Assembly (NCBI GenBank): GCA_030698405.1
Contig: JAUYMU010000049.1
Span: forward strand, 1-60,686
Source of the DNA: Bacteroidota bacterium
GTDB lineage: Bacteria > Bacteroidota > Bacteroidia > Bacteroidales > Prolixibacteraceae
Length of the DNA stretch: 60,686 nt
Direction: 5' to 3'
Shown here: positions 16,218 to 25,544 of the stretch, piece after piece
How positions within the stretch are numbered: position 1 is the first letter of the stretch
Layout: the number at the start of each line of letters is the position of its first letter
Notes under the pieces: model-generated
What the model saw: only the letters and a program-made list of their open reading frames with translations
What the model was told of the DNA's origin: nothing
The model's database searches: none
Made by a program: the position numbers and the translations under genes

Positions 16218-17555
16218 ATGAAGAGATTGGCAGTCATACTCGGAGCCGCAGAGAGCGGAGTTGGTGCAGCCATTCTCGCACGCAAACAGGGCTTCGATGT
16301 GTTCATTTCTGACTTCGGAACAATAAAGGAAAAATACAGAAAAGAGTTGACTGACCGCCAGTTCGATTTCGAAGAAGGCCGCCATTCCGAAGAAAAAATA
16401 CTGAATGCTGATTTGGTGATCAAAAGCCCGGGGATTCCTGACAAAGCGCCTCTGATTGTAAAGTTGAAAGAAAAAGGAGTGCCTGTTATTTCTGAAATCG
16501 AATTTGGCGGAAGATATACTTCAGCAAAAAAAATATGTATTACCGGAAGCAACGGAAAAACGACCACTACTTTGCTGACTTACCACATGCTGGAGAAAGC
16601 CGGGTACAATGTAGGACTTGCCGGAAATGTCGGGCAGAGTTTCGCCTGGCAGGTGGCCGAAAAGGAATTCGATTATTATGTGATTGAACTCAGCAGCTTT
16701 CAGCTTGACGGAATGGTTGATTTTAAAGCCGACATCGCTGTTTTACTGAACATTACCCCCGATCATTTGGATCGGTACAATTATAACATGCAAAACTATG
16801 TCGATTCGAAGTTTCGAATTACACAGAACCAAACCGCTGAAGATGTTTTCATCTGGTGCAGCGACGATCCGGTGCTGAAACTTGAAATGGAGAAACGAAA
16901 AATTGTCCCCCATTGTGTGCCTTTTGGTTTGGGACTGCCTCCCGCCGAAGGTGCCGGAGTGATTGATAACAACATGATTATTAACTGGAAACAAAATATT
17001 TTTACTATGTCGATTTTAGATATTGCATTACAGGGAAATCACAATACCTACAACTCAATGGCTGCGGGTATTTCAGGAATGGCTGTTAATATCAGGAATG
17101 AAATGGTTCGCGAGAGCATGGCTGATTTTAAAGGCGTTGAACACAGGCTCGAACGGTTTCTGAAAGTTCATGGTATCGAATTTATCAACGATTCGAAAGC
17201 AACCAACATTAACTCGACCTGGTATGCACTCGAAAGTATGAGCCAGCCAACAGTTTGGATTGTCGGCGGTATTGATAAAGGAAATGACTATACCCAACTG
17301 ACCGAATTGGTGAAGAAAAAAGTGAAGGCCATCGTTTGTCTAGGGAAAGACAATTCGAAAATTATGGAGGCTTTCAAACACATTGGAATCGACGTGGTTG
17401 AAACACAATCGATGCCTGATGCCGTTCGTTCTGCTTATTATCTGGCCCGAAATGGCGATACCGTGTTATTGTCGCCAGCCTGTGCAAGTTTTGATTTGTT
17501 CGAGAATTACGAAGATCGTGGTTATCAGTTTAAAAATGCAGTAAAAGAATTGTAA
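16218..17555 (+). CDS. murD: UDP-MurNAc-L-alanine:D-glutamate ligase MurD
   Basis: A 445-residue Mur ligase with N-terminal Rossmann-like domain (VILGAAESGVGAA), ATP loop GSNGKTTTT (about 110-118), ELSSFQLDG and C-terminal VNFVNDSKATN-type motif (EFINDSKATNINST). It adds D-Glu to UDP-MurNAc-L-Ala in the cytoplasm. It follows mraY after an intergenic repeat and is 1 bp from ftsW. Confidence 0.95.
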   Translation: MKRLAVILGAAESGVGAAILARKQGFDVFISDFGTIKEKYRKELTDRQFDFEEGRHSEEKILNADLVIKSPGIPDKAPLIVKLKEKGVPVISEIEFGGRYTSAKKICITGSNGKTTTTLLTYHMLEKAGYNVGLAGNVGQSFAWQVAEKEFDYYVIELSSFQLDGMVDFKADIAVLLNITPDHLDRYNYNMQNYVDSKFRITQNQTAEDVFIWCSDDPVLKLEMEKRKIVPHCVPFGLGLPPAEGAGVIDNNMIINWKQNIFTMSILDIALQGNHNTYNSMAAGISGMAVNIRNEMVRESMADFKGVEHRLERFLKVHGIEFINDSKATNINSTWYALESMSQPTVWIVGGIDKGNDYTQLTELVKKKVKAIVCLGKDNSKIMEAFKHIGIDVVETQSMPDAVRSAYYLARNGDTVLLSPACASFDLFENYEDRGYQFKNAVKEL

Positions 17556-17556
17556 G

Positions 17557-18762
17557 ATGGCAGGTGTACTGGGTAAAATATTCAAGGGCGACCGGACACT
17601 ATGGGTAGTGCTGATTTTCTTATCGCTTGTCTCACTGGTAATTGTGTACAGTGCCACTGGCAAACTGGCCTACCGCGAAGCCGATGGAAATACAGTTTAT
17701 TATCTGGTCAGGCAAATCGTATTTATCCTGACGGGTTTTGGGATAATGCTATTCCTTGTCAATATTGTTCCCGTGGTCGTCTATTTTAAGATATCGCCGG
17801 TACTGATCGGAATCACCATTTTCGCGCTGATTCTGGCCTTTGTACAGTATAAAATGACCGGCAATCCCAGCAAAGAAACTTCCCGTTCGCTCGATCTGGG
17901 AATATTAAGTTTTCAACCTTCAGAACTGGCAAAAATATCGCTGATCATGTTTGCATCGCGCATGTTGTCGAAATCGCAAAAATCAGAAGAAGAACTTACA
18001 AAAGCTTTCTGGTGGGTAATCGGTGTTTCCGGAGTGGTGTGTTTTCTCATTTTCCTGAGCAATATTTCAACGGCAGCAATCATCTTTTTAAGCATCATGG
18101 TTCTGATGCTGATAGCACGTGTGCAGATTAAGTTAATTTCAATGGTAGCCGGTGCAGGTGTTTTAATGGCGGTATTGCTGTTTTTTACTGCTGATTTTAT
18201 GCCAGCCAGCTTTGGCCGTGTACACACTTTTAAGGAACGTATTGTAGATTTCACCAAAGGCGACGCAAGCGAGGCCGTTGGCACGACACAGGCTGATTAT
18301 GCGAAACTGGCAGTTTTTGAAGGTGGCATGTTTGGGAAAGGACCAGGAAACAGCGAAGTAAGTAATTACATGGAAGCCGGTTACAACGATTTTATTTATG
18401 CCATTTTTATCGAGGAATACGGTTTGGTTGGAGGTGTATTTCTTGCAATGTTATATCTGATTTTATTGTTCCGGGGAGTCAGTATTGTCCGGCGTTGCGA
18501 TCGTACCTTTCCGGCTTTTATGGTCGCCGGGTTGATCGTTCTGATGGTATTTCAGGCATTTATCAATATGGCTGTTTCGGTCGGGGCTGCTCCTGTAACC
18601 GGACAACCATTGCCATGGGTCAGTATGGGCGGATCGTCGATGTTGTTTACGGCGGCATCATTCGGGATCATTCTGGCGGTCAGCTCGCAAAATCAGAAAA
18701 ATAAAGCGCCAACCGAACAGTTGGTGGTTGTTGATGTACCAAACGAAGATCAGGCTTTGTGA
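17557..18762 (+). CDS. ftsW: Septal peptidoglycan glycosyltransferase FtsW
   Basis: A 401-residue SEDS-family polytopic membrane protein with about ten transmembrane segments. It polymerises lipid II at the septum together with FtsI. Visible marks include PSELAKISLI, the extended periplasmic loop with GNSEVSNYMEAGYNDFIYA, FIEEYGLVGG, and PVTGQPLPWVSMGGSS near the end. It starts one base after murD ends and its stop lies next to the murG start. Confidence 0.95.
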   Translation: MAGVLGKIFKGDRTLWVVLIFLSLVSLVIVYSATGKLAYREADGNTVYYLVRQIVFILTGFGIMLFLVNIVPVVVYFKISPVLIGITIFALILAFVQYKMTGNPSKETSRSLDLGILSFQPSELAKISLIMFASRMLSKSQKSEEELTKAFWWVIGVSGVVCFLIFLSNISTAAIIFLSIMVLMLIARVQIKLISMVAGAGVLMAVLLFFTADFMPASFGRVHTFKERIVDFTKGDASEAVGTTQADYAKLAVFEGGMFGKGPGNSEVSNYMEAGYNDFIYAIFIEEYGLVGGVFLAMLYLILLFRGVSIVRRCDRTFPAFMVAGLIVLMVFQAFINMAVSVGAAPVTGQPLPWVSMGGSSMLFTAASFGIILAVSSQNQKNKAPTEQLVVVDVPNEDQAL

Positions 18763-18763
18763 T

Positions 18764-19861
18764 ATGAAAAAATTGAAAGTAATTGTAAGCGGAGGAGGAA
18801 CCGGAGGACATATTTTCCCGGCCATTTCGATTGCCAACGAGCTGAAAGAGCGTTATCCCGAAACGGAAATTCTTTTTGTGGGCGCTCTGGGAAAAATGGA
18901 AATGGAACGTGTTCCTGCTGCGGGCTACCGAATTATCGGTTTACCCGTAGTGGGCTTTCCGCGCAAGCCTTCGCTTAAAATGTTCGATTTTTTCCTGAAA
19001 TTATATAAAAGCATGCGCATTGCCCGAAAAGTAATTGCCGGCTTTAAACCTGATGTCGTTATTGGAGTGGGCGGATTTGCAAGTGGACCACTATTGAAGG
19101 CTGCTGTAAGAAGCGGAGTACCGGCTGTACTTCAGGAACAGAATTCGTACGCGGGCATGACCAACAAATTATTGTCGTCGAAAGTGAATAAAATATGCGT
19201 GGCCTATCCAAATATGGAAAGGTATTTTCCAAAGAATAAAATTGTATTGACCGGAAATCCAATCCGCAAAAATCTGCTTGAAACCATCGTCAACAAAAGC
19301 GAAGCATTTGAATTTTTTAAGCTGTACGATGGAGAACCGGTGGTCCTGATTATTGGCGGAAGCCTTGGTGCGCGCACCATCAACGAAAGTGTGATGGAGA
19401 ATCTTCAGTTGATTCGTCAAACGGAGGTGCAGATAGTCTGGCAGACCGGAAGTTTTTATTACAAGGAAATGCTTGAACGTTTGGGTGGCAATTGTCCTGA
19501 CAATCTGTTTCCTATGGAATTTGTATCGCGTATGGATTTGGCTTATGCTGTCGCCGATGTGGTTATTTCACGTGCCGGTGCCGGAACCATTTCCGAACTA
19601 TGTTTATTGGCAAAACCCTGCATTTTGGTTCCTTCGCCCAATGTGGCCGAAGACCATCAAACAAAAAATGCGATGGCACTTGTTGAAAATCAGGCTGCTT
19701 TGTTAATAAAAGATGCCGATTCGAAGGATCAGTTGTTGAAAGAAACGTTTAGCTTGCTGAACGATAAACAGAGGTTGGAAACCCTCTCCGAAAACATACA
19801 AAAACTGGGGCGACCCAATGCTGCAAAGGATATTGTGGATGTAATTCTGGGAGTTATATGA
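18764..19861 (+). CDS. murG: UDP-GlcNAc:undecaprenyl-PP-MurNAc-pentapeptide transferase MurG
   Basis: A 365-residue GT28 glycosyltransferase converting lipid I to lipid II at the inner face of the membrane. The ATG at 18764 is chosen because MKKLKVIVSGGGTGGH is the family N-terminus. Motifs include GGGTGGHIFPA, LQEQNSYAG, GGSLGARTINE and SRAGAGTISEL. Starts immediately after the ftsW stop. It is followed by a repeat-containing gap and an ORF6N gene, which is unusual before murC. Confidence 0.95.
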   Translation: MKKLKVIVSGGGTGGHIFPAISIANELKERYPETEILFVGALGKMEMERVPAAGYRIIGLPVVGFPRKPSLKMFDFFLKLYKSMRIARKVIAGFKPDVVIGVGGFASGPLLKAAVRSGVPAVLQEQNSYAGMTNKLLSSKVNKICVAYPNMERYFPKNKIVLTGNPIRKNLLETIVNKSEAFEFFKLYDGEPVVLIIGGSLGARTINESVMENLQLIRQTEVQIVWQTGSFYYKEMLERLGGNCPDNLFPMEFVSRMDLAYAVADVVISRAGAGTISELCLLAKPCILVPSPNVAEDHQTKNAMALVENQAALLIKDADSKDQLLKETFSLLNDKQRLETLSENIQKLGRPNAAKDIVDVILGVI

Positions 19862-20088
19862 AGCCCCCTTCCCGTTCCCCCGAAGGGGAAATGCCTTGGG
19901 CTGTGATTTGCTTTTATTTTTGCTTTAGAGGAGCATAATATTTTTAGAAAAAATGAATAAATGGAGACAGCCGTATGAGAGATAAAGCTAATATAGGTTG
20001 AACTATATTTCGGACGGTATGGAATATATTTTTTGAAATGATTTAAAACGGAATCAAACCACATGTGTGGTTAAATTTGAATATTTAA
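19862..20088. repeat. Composite intergenic repeat, copy 2, plus ACCACA hairpin
   Basis: The region after the murG stop begins with the same GCCCCCTTCCCGTTCCCCC block as copy 1, followed by GTATGAG (about 19972) and TTTCGGACG (about 20010). It then has ACCACA/TGTGGT (about 20059-20072) followed by an A/T-rich tail, like the first hairpin of the terminal repeats. No gene is seen. It separates murG from the inserted ORF6N gene. Confidence 0.5.
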
Positions 20089-20090
20089 AC

Positions 20091-20612
20091 ATGGATTTAG
20101 TTAGTATTCATAGAAAAATTTATGAGGTTCGCGGTTTGCGGATTATGCTCGATTACGATCTGTCAGATTTGTACGAGGTAGAAACAAGGGCATTAAAACA
20201 GGCAGTAAGGCGTAACAAGGATCGTTTTCCTGAGGATTTCATGATTCAATTAACAGCAGAGGAAGTGCAGGTTATGGTATCACAATTTGTGATACCTTCT
20301 AAACAACAATTGGGAGGGGCGTTGCCCTTTGCATTTACAGAGCAGGGAGTGGCAATGTTAAGTTCAGTCCTAAAAAGCAAAAAGGCACTGCAAGTAAATA
20401 TCGCTATTATGCGGGCATTTGTAGCACTTCGACAATATGCGCTCAATTACAGCGAAATAGCCAATAAGTTAAGCGAGTTGGAACAACAATACAACCGACA
20501 GTTTGCCGATGTGTATGATGCGCTGAATTATTTAATGAACGACAAACAGGCTCGGGAGTCATTTGAAGCCCGGAGGCCAATAGGCTTTAGCCCATTGCCG
20601 TCTGATGATTAG
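20091..20612 (+). CDS. ORF6N-domain DNA-binding protein
   Basis: A 173-residue protein from ATG 20091; a GTG start 8 codons earlier is less likely because it falls in a hairpin repeat. Residues 10-100 form an ORF6N domain (KIYEVRGLRIMLDYDLSDLYEVE kind of opening, then FPEDFMIQLT), followed by FTEQGVAMLSSVL and a helical C-terminus with coiled-coil tendency. ORF6N domains are phage-type DNA-binding modules common on mobile DNA in Bacteroidota. Its place between murG and murC, next to repeats, suggests insertion into the dcw cluster. Function unknown. Confidence 0.85.
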   Translation: MDLVSIHRKIYEVRGLRIMLDYDLSDLYEVETRALKQAVRRNKDRFPEDFMIQLTAEEVQVMVSQFVIPSKQQLGGALPFAFTEQGVAMLSSVLKSKKALQVNIAIMRAFVALRQYALNYSEIANKLSELEQQYNRQFADVYDALNYLMNDKQARESFEARRPIGFSPLPSDD

Positions 20613-20796
20613 ATTGGAGATTGATTCTTGTTCCACAAATGTGGGTAAGAATTCAAACAAGAGATCTTTCAGTGCTGATAGAATAGCAAATTTTTCAAAG
20701 TTCCGGGATTAAGGGTGCAGGCGCTTTTTACTTTCTTGTTTAAAAATAGCGCCACACATAACGACAATAACGCCATAATGAAGACACATAAATAGA

Positions 20797-22182
20797 ATGC
20801 ATAAATTAACCGACATAAAACAAGTGTATTTCCTGGGAATCGGGGGAATCGGGATGAGCGCACTGGCACGTTATTTTGCGAGTCAGGGCATTGCTGTTTC
20901 CGGATACGACCGGACTTCCACCGAACTGACACTTCAACTTGAAAGCGAAGGAATTGCAGTGCATTATCACGACGACCCTGACCAATTGCCTTCTAATCTG
21001 AATATTGACGACTCATTAATCGTTTATACACCGGCTGTTCCAGCCAATCATCAGGAATTAAATGTTCTGATTGACCGTGGCTTTTCCATTCACAAACGTT
21101 CGGAAGTGTTGGGAATCATTTGCAATAGCCAGCGAACCATCGCTGTTGCCGGAACACATGGAAAAACTTCGGTTTCAACCATGACTGCCCATATTTTGAA
21201 ATCCTCGGCTCTTGGGTGCGCAGCATTTCTGGGCGGAATTTCAAAAAATTACCAGACCAACTTGTTGCTCGATAATACCGGCAGTCCATGGGTGGTGGCA
21301 GAAGCCGATGAATTCGACCGATCATTTTTGCAACTCAAACCAGAACTGGCAGTTATCACCTCGATGGATGCCGACCACCTCGACATTTACGGTTCGCACG
21401 AAAAAGTCATCGAAAGTTTTCAATTATTTGCCGCCCAGGTTAAAGCAGGTGGCGCCTTGGTATTGAGAAAAGGACTTTCGGTTGGTGCAGATCTTCCGAA
21501 CATTCGGATTTTCACCTATTCGATTACCGAAGATGCCGATTTTTGTGTCGAAAATGTAATGTTAAAAGCAGGATTTTACCAGTTCGATCTGAAAACTCCT
21601 GATTTCCGGATTAAAAAAATGGTATTGAATTACCCTGGCTTGCTGAATGTTGAAAATGCGGTGGCAGCTTCAGCCCTCGCAATTCTCGCAGGTGTTTCTC
21701 CGGAAGAAATACGAAAAGCGCTTGCAACCTATTCAGGAGTGAAAAGAAGGTTCGATGTACAGCTGAACAACGGAATTTTTGTGCTGATCGATGATTATGC
21801 ACATCATCCGGCGGAATTGAGGGCAACCATTCAATCGGTAAGAGATATATACAAGGGTCGGAAATTGACAGGCATATTTCAACCACACCTTTACAGCCGC
21901 ACAAAAGATTTTGCAACCGGATTCGCAAAAAGCCTGGATTTGCTCGATGAAATTGTGCTGCTGGATATTTATCCGGCCCGCGAGCTACCAATAGAAGGAG
22001 TAAGTTCTGAACTGATTTTTAAACAGATAAAGAACCGTAAAAAAATAATTTGCACCAAAGAAGAGTTGCCCGTGATATCCGGATTGTTTAAACCTGGAAT
22101 TATTTTGATGATGGGCGCCGGGGATATTGACACACTGGTTGAACCGGTTAAAAAGCAATTGCTAAAGTATGGAGATAGTTAA
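20797..22182 (+). CDS. murC: UDP-MurNAc:L-alanine ligase MurC
   Basis: A 461-residue Mur ligase with N-terminal GIGGIGMSALARYF, ATP loop GTHGKTSVST (about 118-127), EADEFDRSFL, and C-terminal DDYAHHPAELRATI and QPHLYSRTKDF. It attaches L-Ala to UDP-MurNAc. It overlaps ftsQ by 14 bp. A 184-bp gap with no visible gene lies between it and the ORF6N gene. Confidence 0.95.
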   Translation: MHKLTDIKQVYFLGIGGIGMSALARYFASQGIAVSGYDRTSTELTLQLESEGIAVHYHDDPDQLPSNLNIDDSLIVYTPAVPANHQELNVLIDRGFSIHKRSEVLGIICNSQRTIAVAGTHGKTSVSTMTAHILKSSALGCAAFLGGISKNYQTNLLLDNTGSPWVVAEADEFDRSFLQLKPELAVITSMDADHLDIYGSHEKVIESFQLFAAQVKAGGALVLRKGLSVGADLPNIRIFTYSITEDADFCVENVMLKAGFYQFDLKTPDFRIKKMVLNYPGLLNVENAVAASALAILAGVSPEEIRKALATYSGVKRRFDVQLNNGIFVLIDDYAHHPAELRATIQSVRDIYKGRKLTGIFQPHLYSRTKDFATGFAKSLDLLDEIVLLDIYPARELPIEGVSSELIFKQIKNRKKIICTKEELPVISGLFKPGIILMMGAGDIDTLVEPVKKQLLKYGDS

Positions 22183-22924
22183 AAAGATATTGGTCCTATT
22201 AGGTTGGTTTTGTCTGGCAGGGTTTGTCGGATTCACAATTTATTTCACCTACACCCAAATGGAAGCGGTGAGGTGCCAGTCAATTGTGGTCTTTATCAAT
22301 CCCAATTCTCCACGATTTATGGATGAAGCTGAGATAACCGAAATGATCGAAAAATCGGGTGAACCAATTATCGGACACAGGCTTTCGGCCATTGACATTG
22401 AGATGCTCGAAACAAAACTGACCACATTTGCAACCCTGACCAATGTGGAAATTTACCGGAAAGTTGAAGCAAAAGGATGGTCGTTCAGCGGAAAACTTGT
22501 CATCCATGTTGATGAACGTACACCAATTCTAAGGATTAAAGATGCAAAAGAAGATTATTATCTCGATCGTGAGGGAGTAAAGATTCCGGTTTCATCGAAA
22601 TATATTGAACGAATCATGATTGCAAGCGGAACATTTCCTGATGAAACGATAAAAAGCAATTTGCTGAAAATGACCGACTTTGTGAACAAAGACGATTTCT
22701 GGAAAGCACAGATTGAGCAGGTATTAATTCAGCCGAACGGAGAATTGTTGCTCCTGCCACAGGTTGGCGATTATCTCATCGAATTTGGCCGTCCCGATGA
22801 TTATGAGTTGAAATTCAGGAATTTAAAAGCAGTTTACCAGCAAGGTTTTAAAAATTTTGGTTGGAACAAGTATAAAGCCATCAGTGTGAAATATCAGAAC
22901 CAGGTTGTTTGCACAAAAAAATAG
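22169..22924 (+). CDS. ftsQ: Cell division protein FtsQ
   Basis: A 251-residue bitopic protein with one N-terminal transmembrane helix (about 7-28) and a periplasmic part with a POTRA-like region (about 35-105, ATLTNVEIYRKV) and a beta domain (about 105-250, YLDREGVKIPVS). FtsQ scaffolds FtsLB in the divisome. It overlaps murC by 14 bp and is 3 bp from ftsA. Sequence is weakly conserved, but position and fold pattern agree. Confidence 0.9.
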   Translation: MEIVKKILVLLGWFCLAGFVGFTIYFTYTQMEAVRCQSIVVFINPNSPRFMDEAEITEMIEKSGEPIIGHRLSAIDIEMLETKLTTFATLTNVEIYRKVEAKGWSFSGKLVIHVDERTPILRIKDAKEDYYLDREGVKIPVSSKYIERIMIASGTFPDETIKSNLLKMTDFVNKDDFWKAQIEQVLIQPNGELLLLPQVGDYLIEFGRPDDYELKFRNLKAVYQQGFKNFGWNKYKAISVKYQNQVVCTKK

Positions 22925-22927
22925 ATT

Positions 22928-24217
22928 ATGGACAAGAACGAAAAAATATTTGCAGCAGTTGACATCGGATCCACAAAAGTGGTAGCTCTCGCCGGAAAAA
23001 AGGTTGACAACAATAAAATCCAGATTGTTGGACTTGGACACAGCCCCTCGCGAGGCATTAAACGGGGTGTTGTGCTAAATGTTGAGGAGGCATTTGCTGC
23101 CGTGAATGACGCTGTAAATCACGCCGAAAAAGAATGCGGTCAGGTGATTGAAAACGTTTTTGTCAATATATCAGGACAACATCTGACCACGCTGACCACC
23201 AGCATACAGGGAAGTATCGGGCGCGACCATTATGTGACCGAGGCCGATGTCAATCAAATGGCAGAGCAGGCCCGCAAAATTGAACTGCCCGATGGAATGT
23301 CCGTTTACCACATCAATTCCGAATTCTATACCGTTGACAATGAGTCAGGAATTGTCAATCCGGTTGGAGCCATCGGCGATAAAGTCGTAGGAACTTATAA
23401 ATTACACATTGCTCCTGAATATTATACAAGGAACATTGCCACTTGTTTCAGGCAGGGCTCCATCAATGTTCAGAAATCAATTCTGGATCCGATTGCCTCT
23501 TCCGAAGTGGTTCTGACGGAAGATGAAAAGGAAGCCGGTGTTGCCCTGGTTGATATTGGCGGAGGAACGACCAAAATTTCCATTTTCTGTGACGGAGTAC
23601 TTTGCTACACTTCCATGGTTCCGTTTGGAGGCAACGTACTTACACACGATATTAAAGAGGGATGTTCGATCACTGTGCGCCAGGCCGAATCGCTGAAAGT
23701 TCAGTTTGGTCAGGCAATTGCTGATTTTGCACCTGAAGACAAAGTAGTTACCATTCCTATTCAGGGTTGGGAGCCACGCCAGATTTCGTTTAAAAGTCTG
23801 GCCAATATTATCCAGGCGCGAGTGGAAGAAATTGTGGATGGATTTGCTTTCCAGATCAGAAAATCAGGATATGCCGATAAATTGGGCGCCGGAATTGTAA
23901 TTACCGGAGGAACCTCGCTGTTGCCCAACCTGGGTCAGTTGATTAAGTTTCGCACCGGTTTTGATGTCAGAAAAGGCAGTCCCAATCTGAATTATTTCGT
24001 TGCACGCAAAGAAGTGGACGATCCCCGGTTTTCAACCGTTCTTGGCTTGCTAAAAATGGCTGCGGAAGAAGAAGGCCCGGTTGGAAAACGCAAGAAAGTG
24101 AAGGTTCCAAAAGTGAAATCGAATGAACCCGGTTTAATTAAAGTAATGCAAAATAAAATATTTCAGGGTGTTCTCGGATTTTTTGAAGAAAACCCTGATG
24201 ATACTGAAATGTCTTAG
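22928..24217 (+). CDS. ftsA: Cell division protein FtsA
   Basis: A 429-residue actin-like ATPase that tethers FtsZ to the membrane. It begins AAVDIGSTKVVAL (phosphate 1), has VDIGGGTTKISIF (phosphate 2) and ITGGTSLLPN (adenosine motif). The C-terminus, IFQGVLGFFEENPDD, is a predicted amphipathic membrane-targeting helix. Normally FtsA binds the conserved C-terminal peptide of FtsZ; here it precedes two ftsZ genes of which only the second has that peptide. Confidence 0.95.
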   Translation: MDKNEKIFAAVDIGSTKVVALAGKKVDNNKIQIVGLGHSPSRGIKRGVVLNVEEAFAAVNDAVNHAEKECGQVIENVFVNISGQHLTTLTTSIQGSIGRDHYVTEADVNQMAEQARKIELPDGMSVYHINSEFYTVDNESGIVNPVGAIGDKVVGTYKLHIAPEYYTRNIATCFRQGSINVQKSILDPIASSEVVLTEDEKEAGVALVDIGGGTTKISIFCDGVLCYTSMVPFGGNVLTHDIKEGCSITVRQAESLKVQFGQAIADFAPEDKVVTIPIQGWEPRQISFKSLANIIQARVEEIVDGFAFQIRKSGYADKLGAGIVITGGTSLLPNLGQLIKFRTGFDVRKGSPNLNYFVARKEVDDPRFSTVLGLLKMAAEEEGPVGKRKKVKVPKVKSNEPGLIKVMQNKIFQGVLGFFEENPDDTEMS

Positions 24218-24242
24218 CTATAAATAAAATCATGTCTGCCTT

Positions 24243-25511
24243 ATGATCGACGAGATTCTTAATTTCGGAATAGAGCAAGCAAATTCTTCCATCATCAAAG
24301 TTATTGGTGTGGGGGGAGGTGGGTGTAATGCCGTCAAACACATGTTTGATGAAGGCATTGTAGGTGTTGACTTTATTATTTGCAACACCGATGCGCAGGC
24401 GATGCAAAACAATCCGGTGCCCATCCGGATTCAGCTCGGGGTAACCCTTACTGAAGGCCGTGGTGCGGGCAATTTACCTGAACAGGGTGAACAGGCTGCC
24501 ATCGAAAATCTGGACGATATCAGGAATGTTCTGGAAGGTACTACCAAAATGGTGTTTATCACCGCCGGAATGGGAGGTGGAACCGGAACCGGGGCTGCCC
24601 CCGTAATTGCACAACTTGCACGCGATTTGGGAATCCTGACCATTGCGGTCGTTACCCTACCCTCTCCGGCAGAAGGGAAACGGAGGTACGATCAGGCACG
24701 CGCAGGAATTGAAAAGCTGAAAGATCATGTGGATAGTATGCTGGTAATCAGCAACGAAAAACTTCATAAAATATACGGAAACCTTCCGGCATCGGTGGCA
24801 TTCAAAAAAGCCGACAACATCATCACAACAGCGGTAAAGGGAGTTGCCGAAATAATTACCCTTCACGGAAACATCAACATCGACTTTGCCGACGTGTGCA
24901 CGGTTATGGCCGGCAGCGAAGTATTTATAATGGGAACCGGCTTTGCAACCGGTGAAGGTCGCGCGATGAAGTCTGTTCAGCAGGCGCTCGAATCGCCTTT
25001 GCTCGACAGCAGCAGTATTAAAGGAACCAAAGATATATTGCTCAATATGATCTCCGGAACACAGGAAATCACGATGGGCGAAATTGGCGAAATCATTGAT
25101 TATTTGCAGGAAGCTGCAGGTCAGGATGCAACAATTATCTGGGGAAATGGCATCGATTTGCGACTTGGCGACCAGATAAGTGTCACAATTATTGCGACCG
25201 GTTTCGATGTGAACCCGAACCGGATTTTCCAACGGCCATCTGATGTGGTTGAATTGGTAATGGAAGACAATGGTTTTGAAATCAACCTTGAGGATGAAAA
25301 ATCACTCGAAGTGGTTGAAACGACAACTTCTAAAAGGGAGGTTTTGAAAGAAGTTAAAAACTTTCCGCTTCGGGAAGAAAAGCCCGGGAAACGAAAAACG
25401 CGACGAAAAAATGAACTCGTTGGCGAGTCAAATCCAGAAGACACAAACAGCTGGTTTTCGCGTCAGTTTTCGAAATTCTTTGAAGACAAGGAATCAGATG
25501 AAATGCAATAA
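24243..25511 (+). CDS. ftsZ: FtsZ paralog 1, divergent, without the usual C-terminal peptide
   Basis: A 422-residue tubulin-like GTPase. The nucleotide site is intact: GVGGGGCNAV (about 22-31), NTDAQAM, and the tubulin signature GMGGGTGTG (about 103-111). The T7 loop NIDFAD, needed for GTP hydrolysis between subunits, is also intact. Divergent points are VVTLPSPAEGKRR where FtsZ usually has a PF(x)EG motif, and MAGSEVFIMGTG after T7. The C-terminus (after about 325) has a basic linker (GKRKTRRKNE) and ends in SWFSRQFSKFFEDKE, with no IPAYxRK-type peptide. It lies 25 bp after ftsA and 33 bp before the second ftsZ. Confidence 0.93.
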   Translation: MIDEILNFGIEQANSSIIKVIGVGGGGCNAVKHMFDEGIVGVDFIICNTDAQAMQNNPVPIRIQLGVTLTEGRGAGNLPEQGEQAAIENLDDIRNVLEGTTKMVFITAGMGGGTGTGAAPVIAQLARDLGILTIAVVTLPSPAEGKRRYDQARAGIEKLKDHVDSMLVISNEKLHKIYGNLPASVAFKKADNIITTAVKGVAEIITLHGNINIDFADVCTVMAGSEVFIMGTGFATGEGRAMKSVQQALESPLLDSSSIKGTKDILLNMISGTQEITMGEIGEIIDYLQEAAGQDATIIWGNGIDLRLGDQISVTIIATGFDVNPNRIFQRPSDVVELVMEDNGFEINLEDEKSLEVVETTTSKREVLKEVKNFPLREEKPGKRKTRRKNELVGESNPEDTNSWFSRQFSKFFEDKESDEMQ

Positions 25512-25544
25512 ATATCAGAATATTAACAAGAAAAATATAGGATC

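Noticed and set aside
24657-25232. 191-codon frame opposite ftsZ paralog 1
   Set aside because: It is antisense to a conserved tubulin-family gene, with Cys/His/Phe-rich shadow composition.
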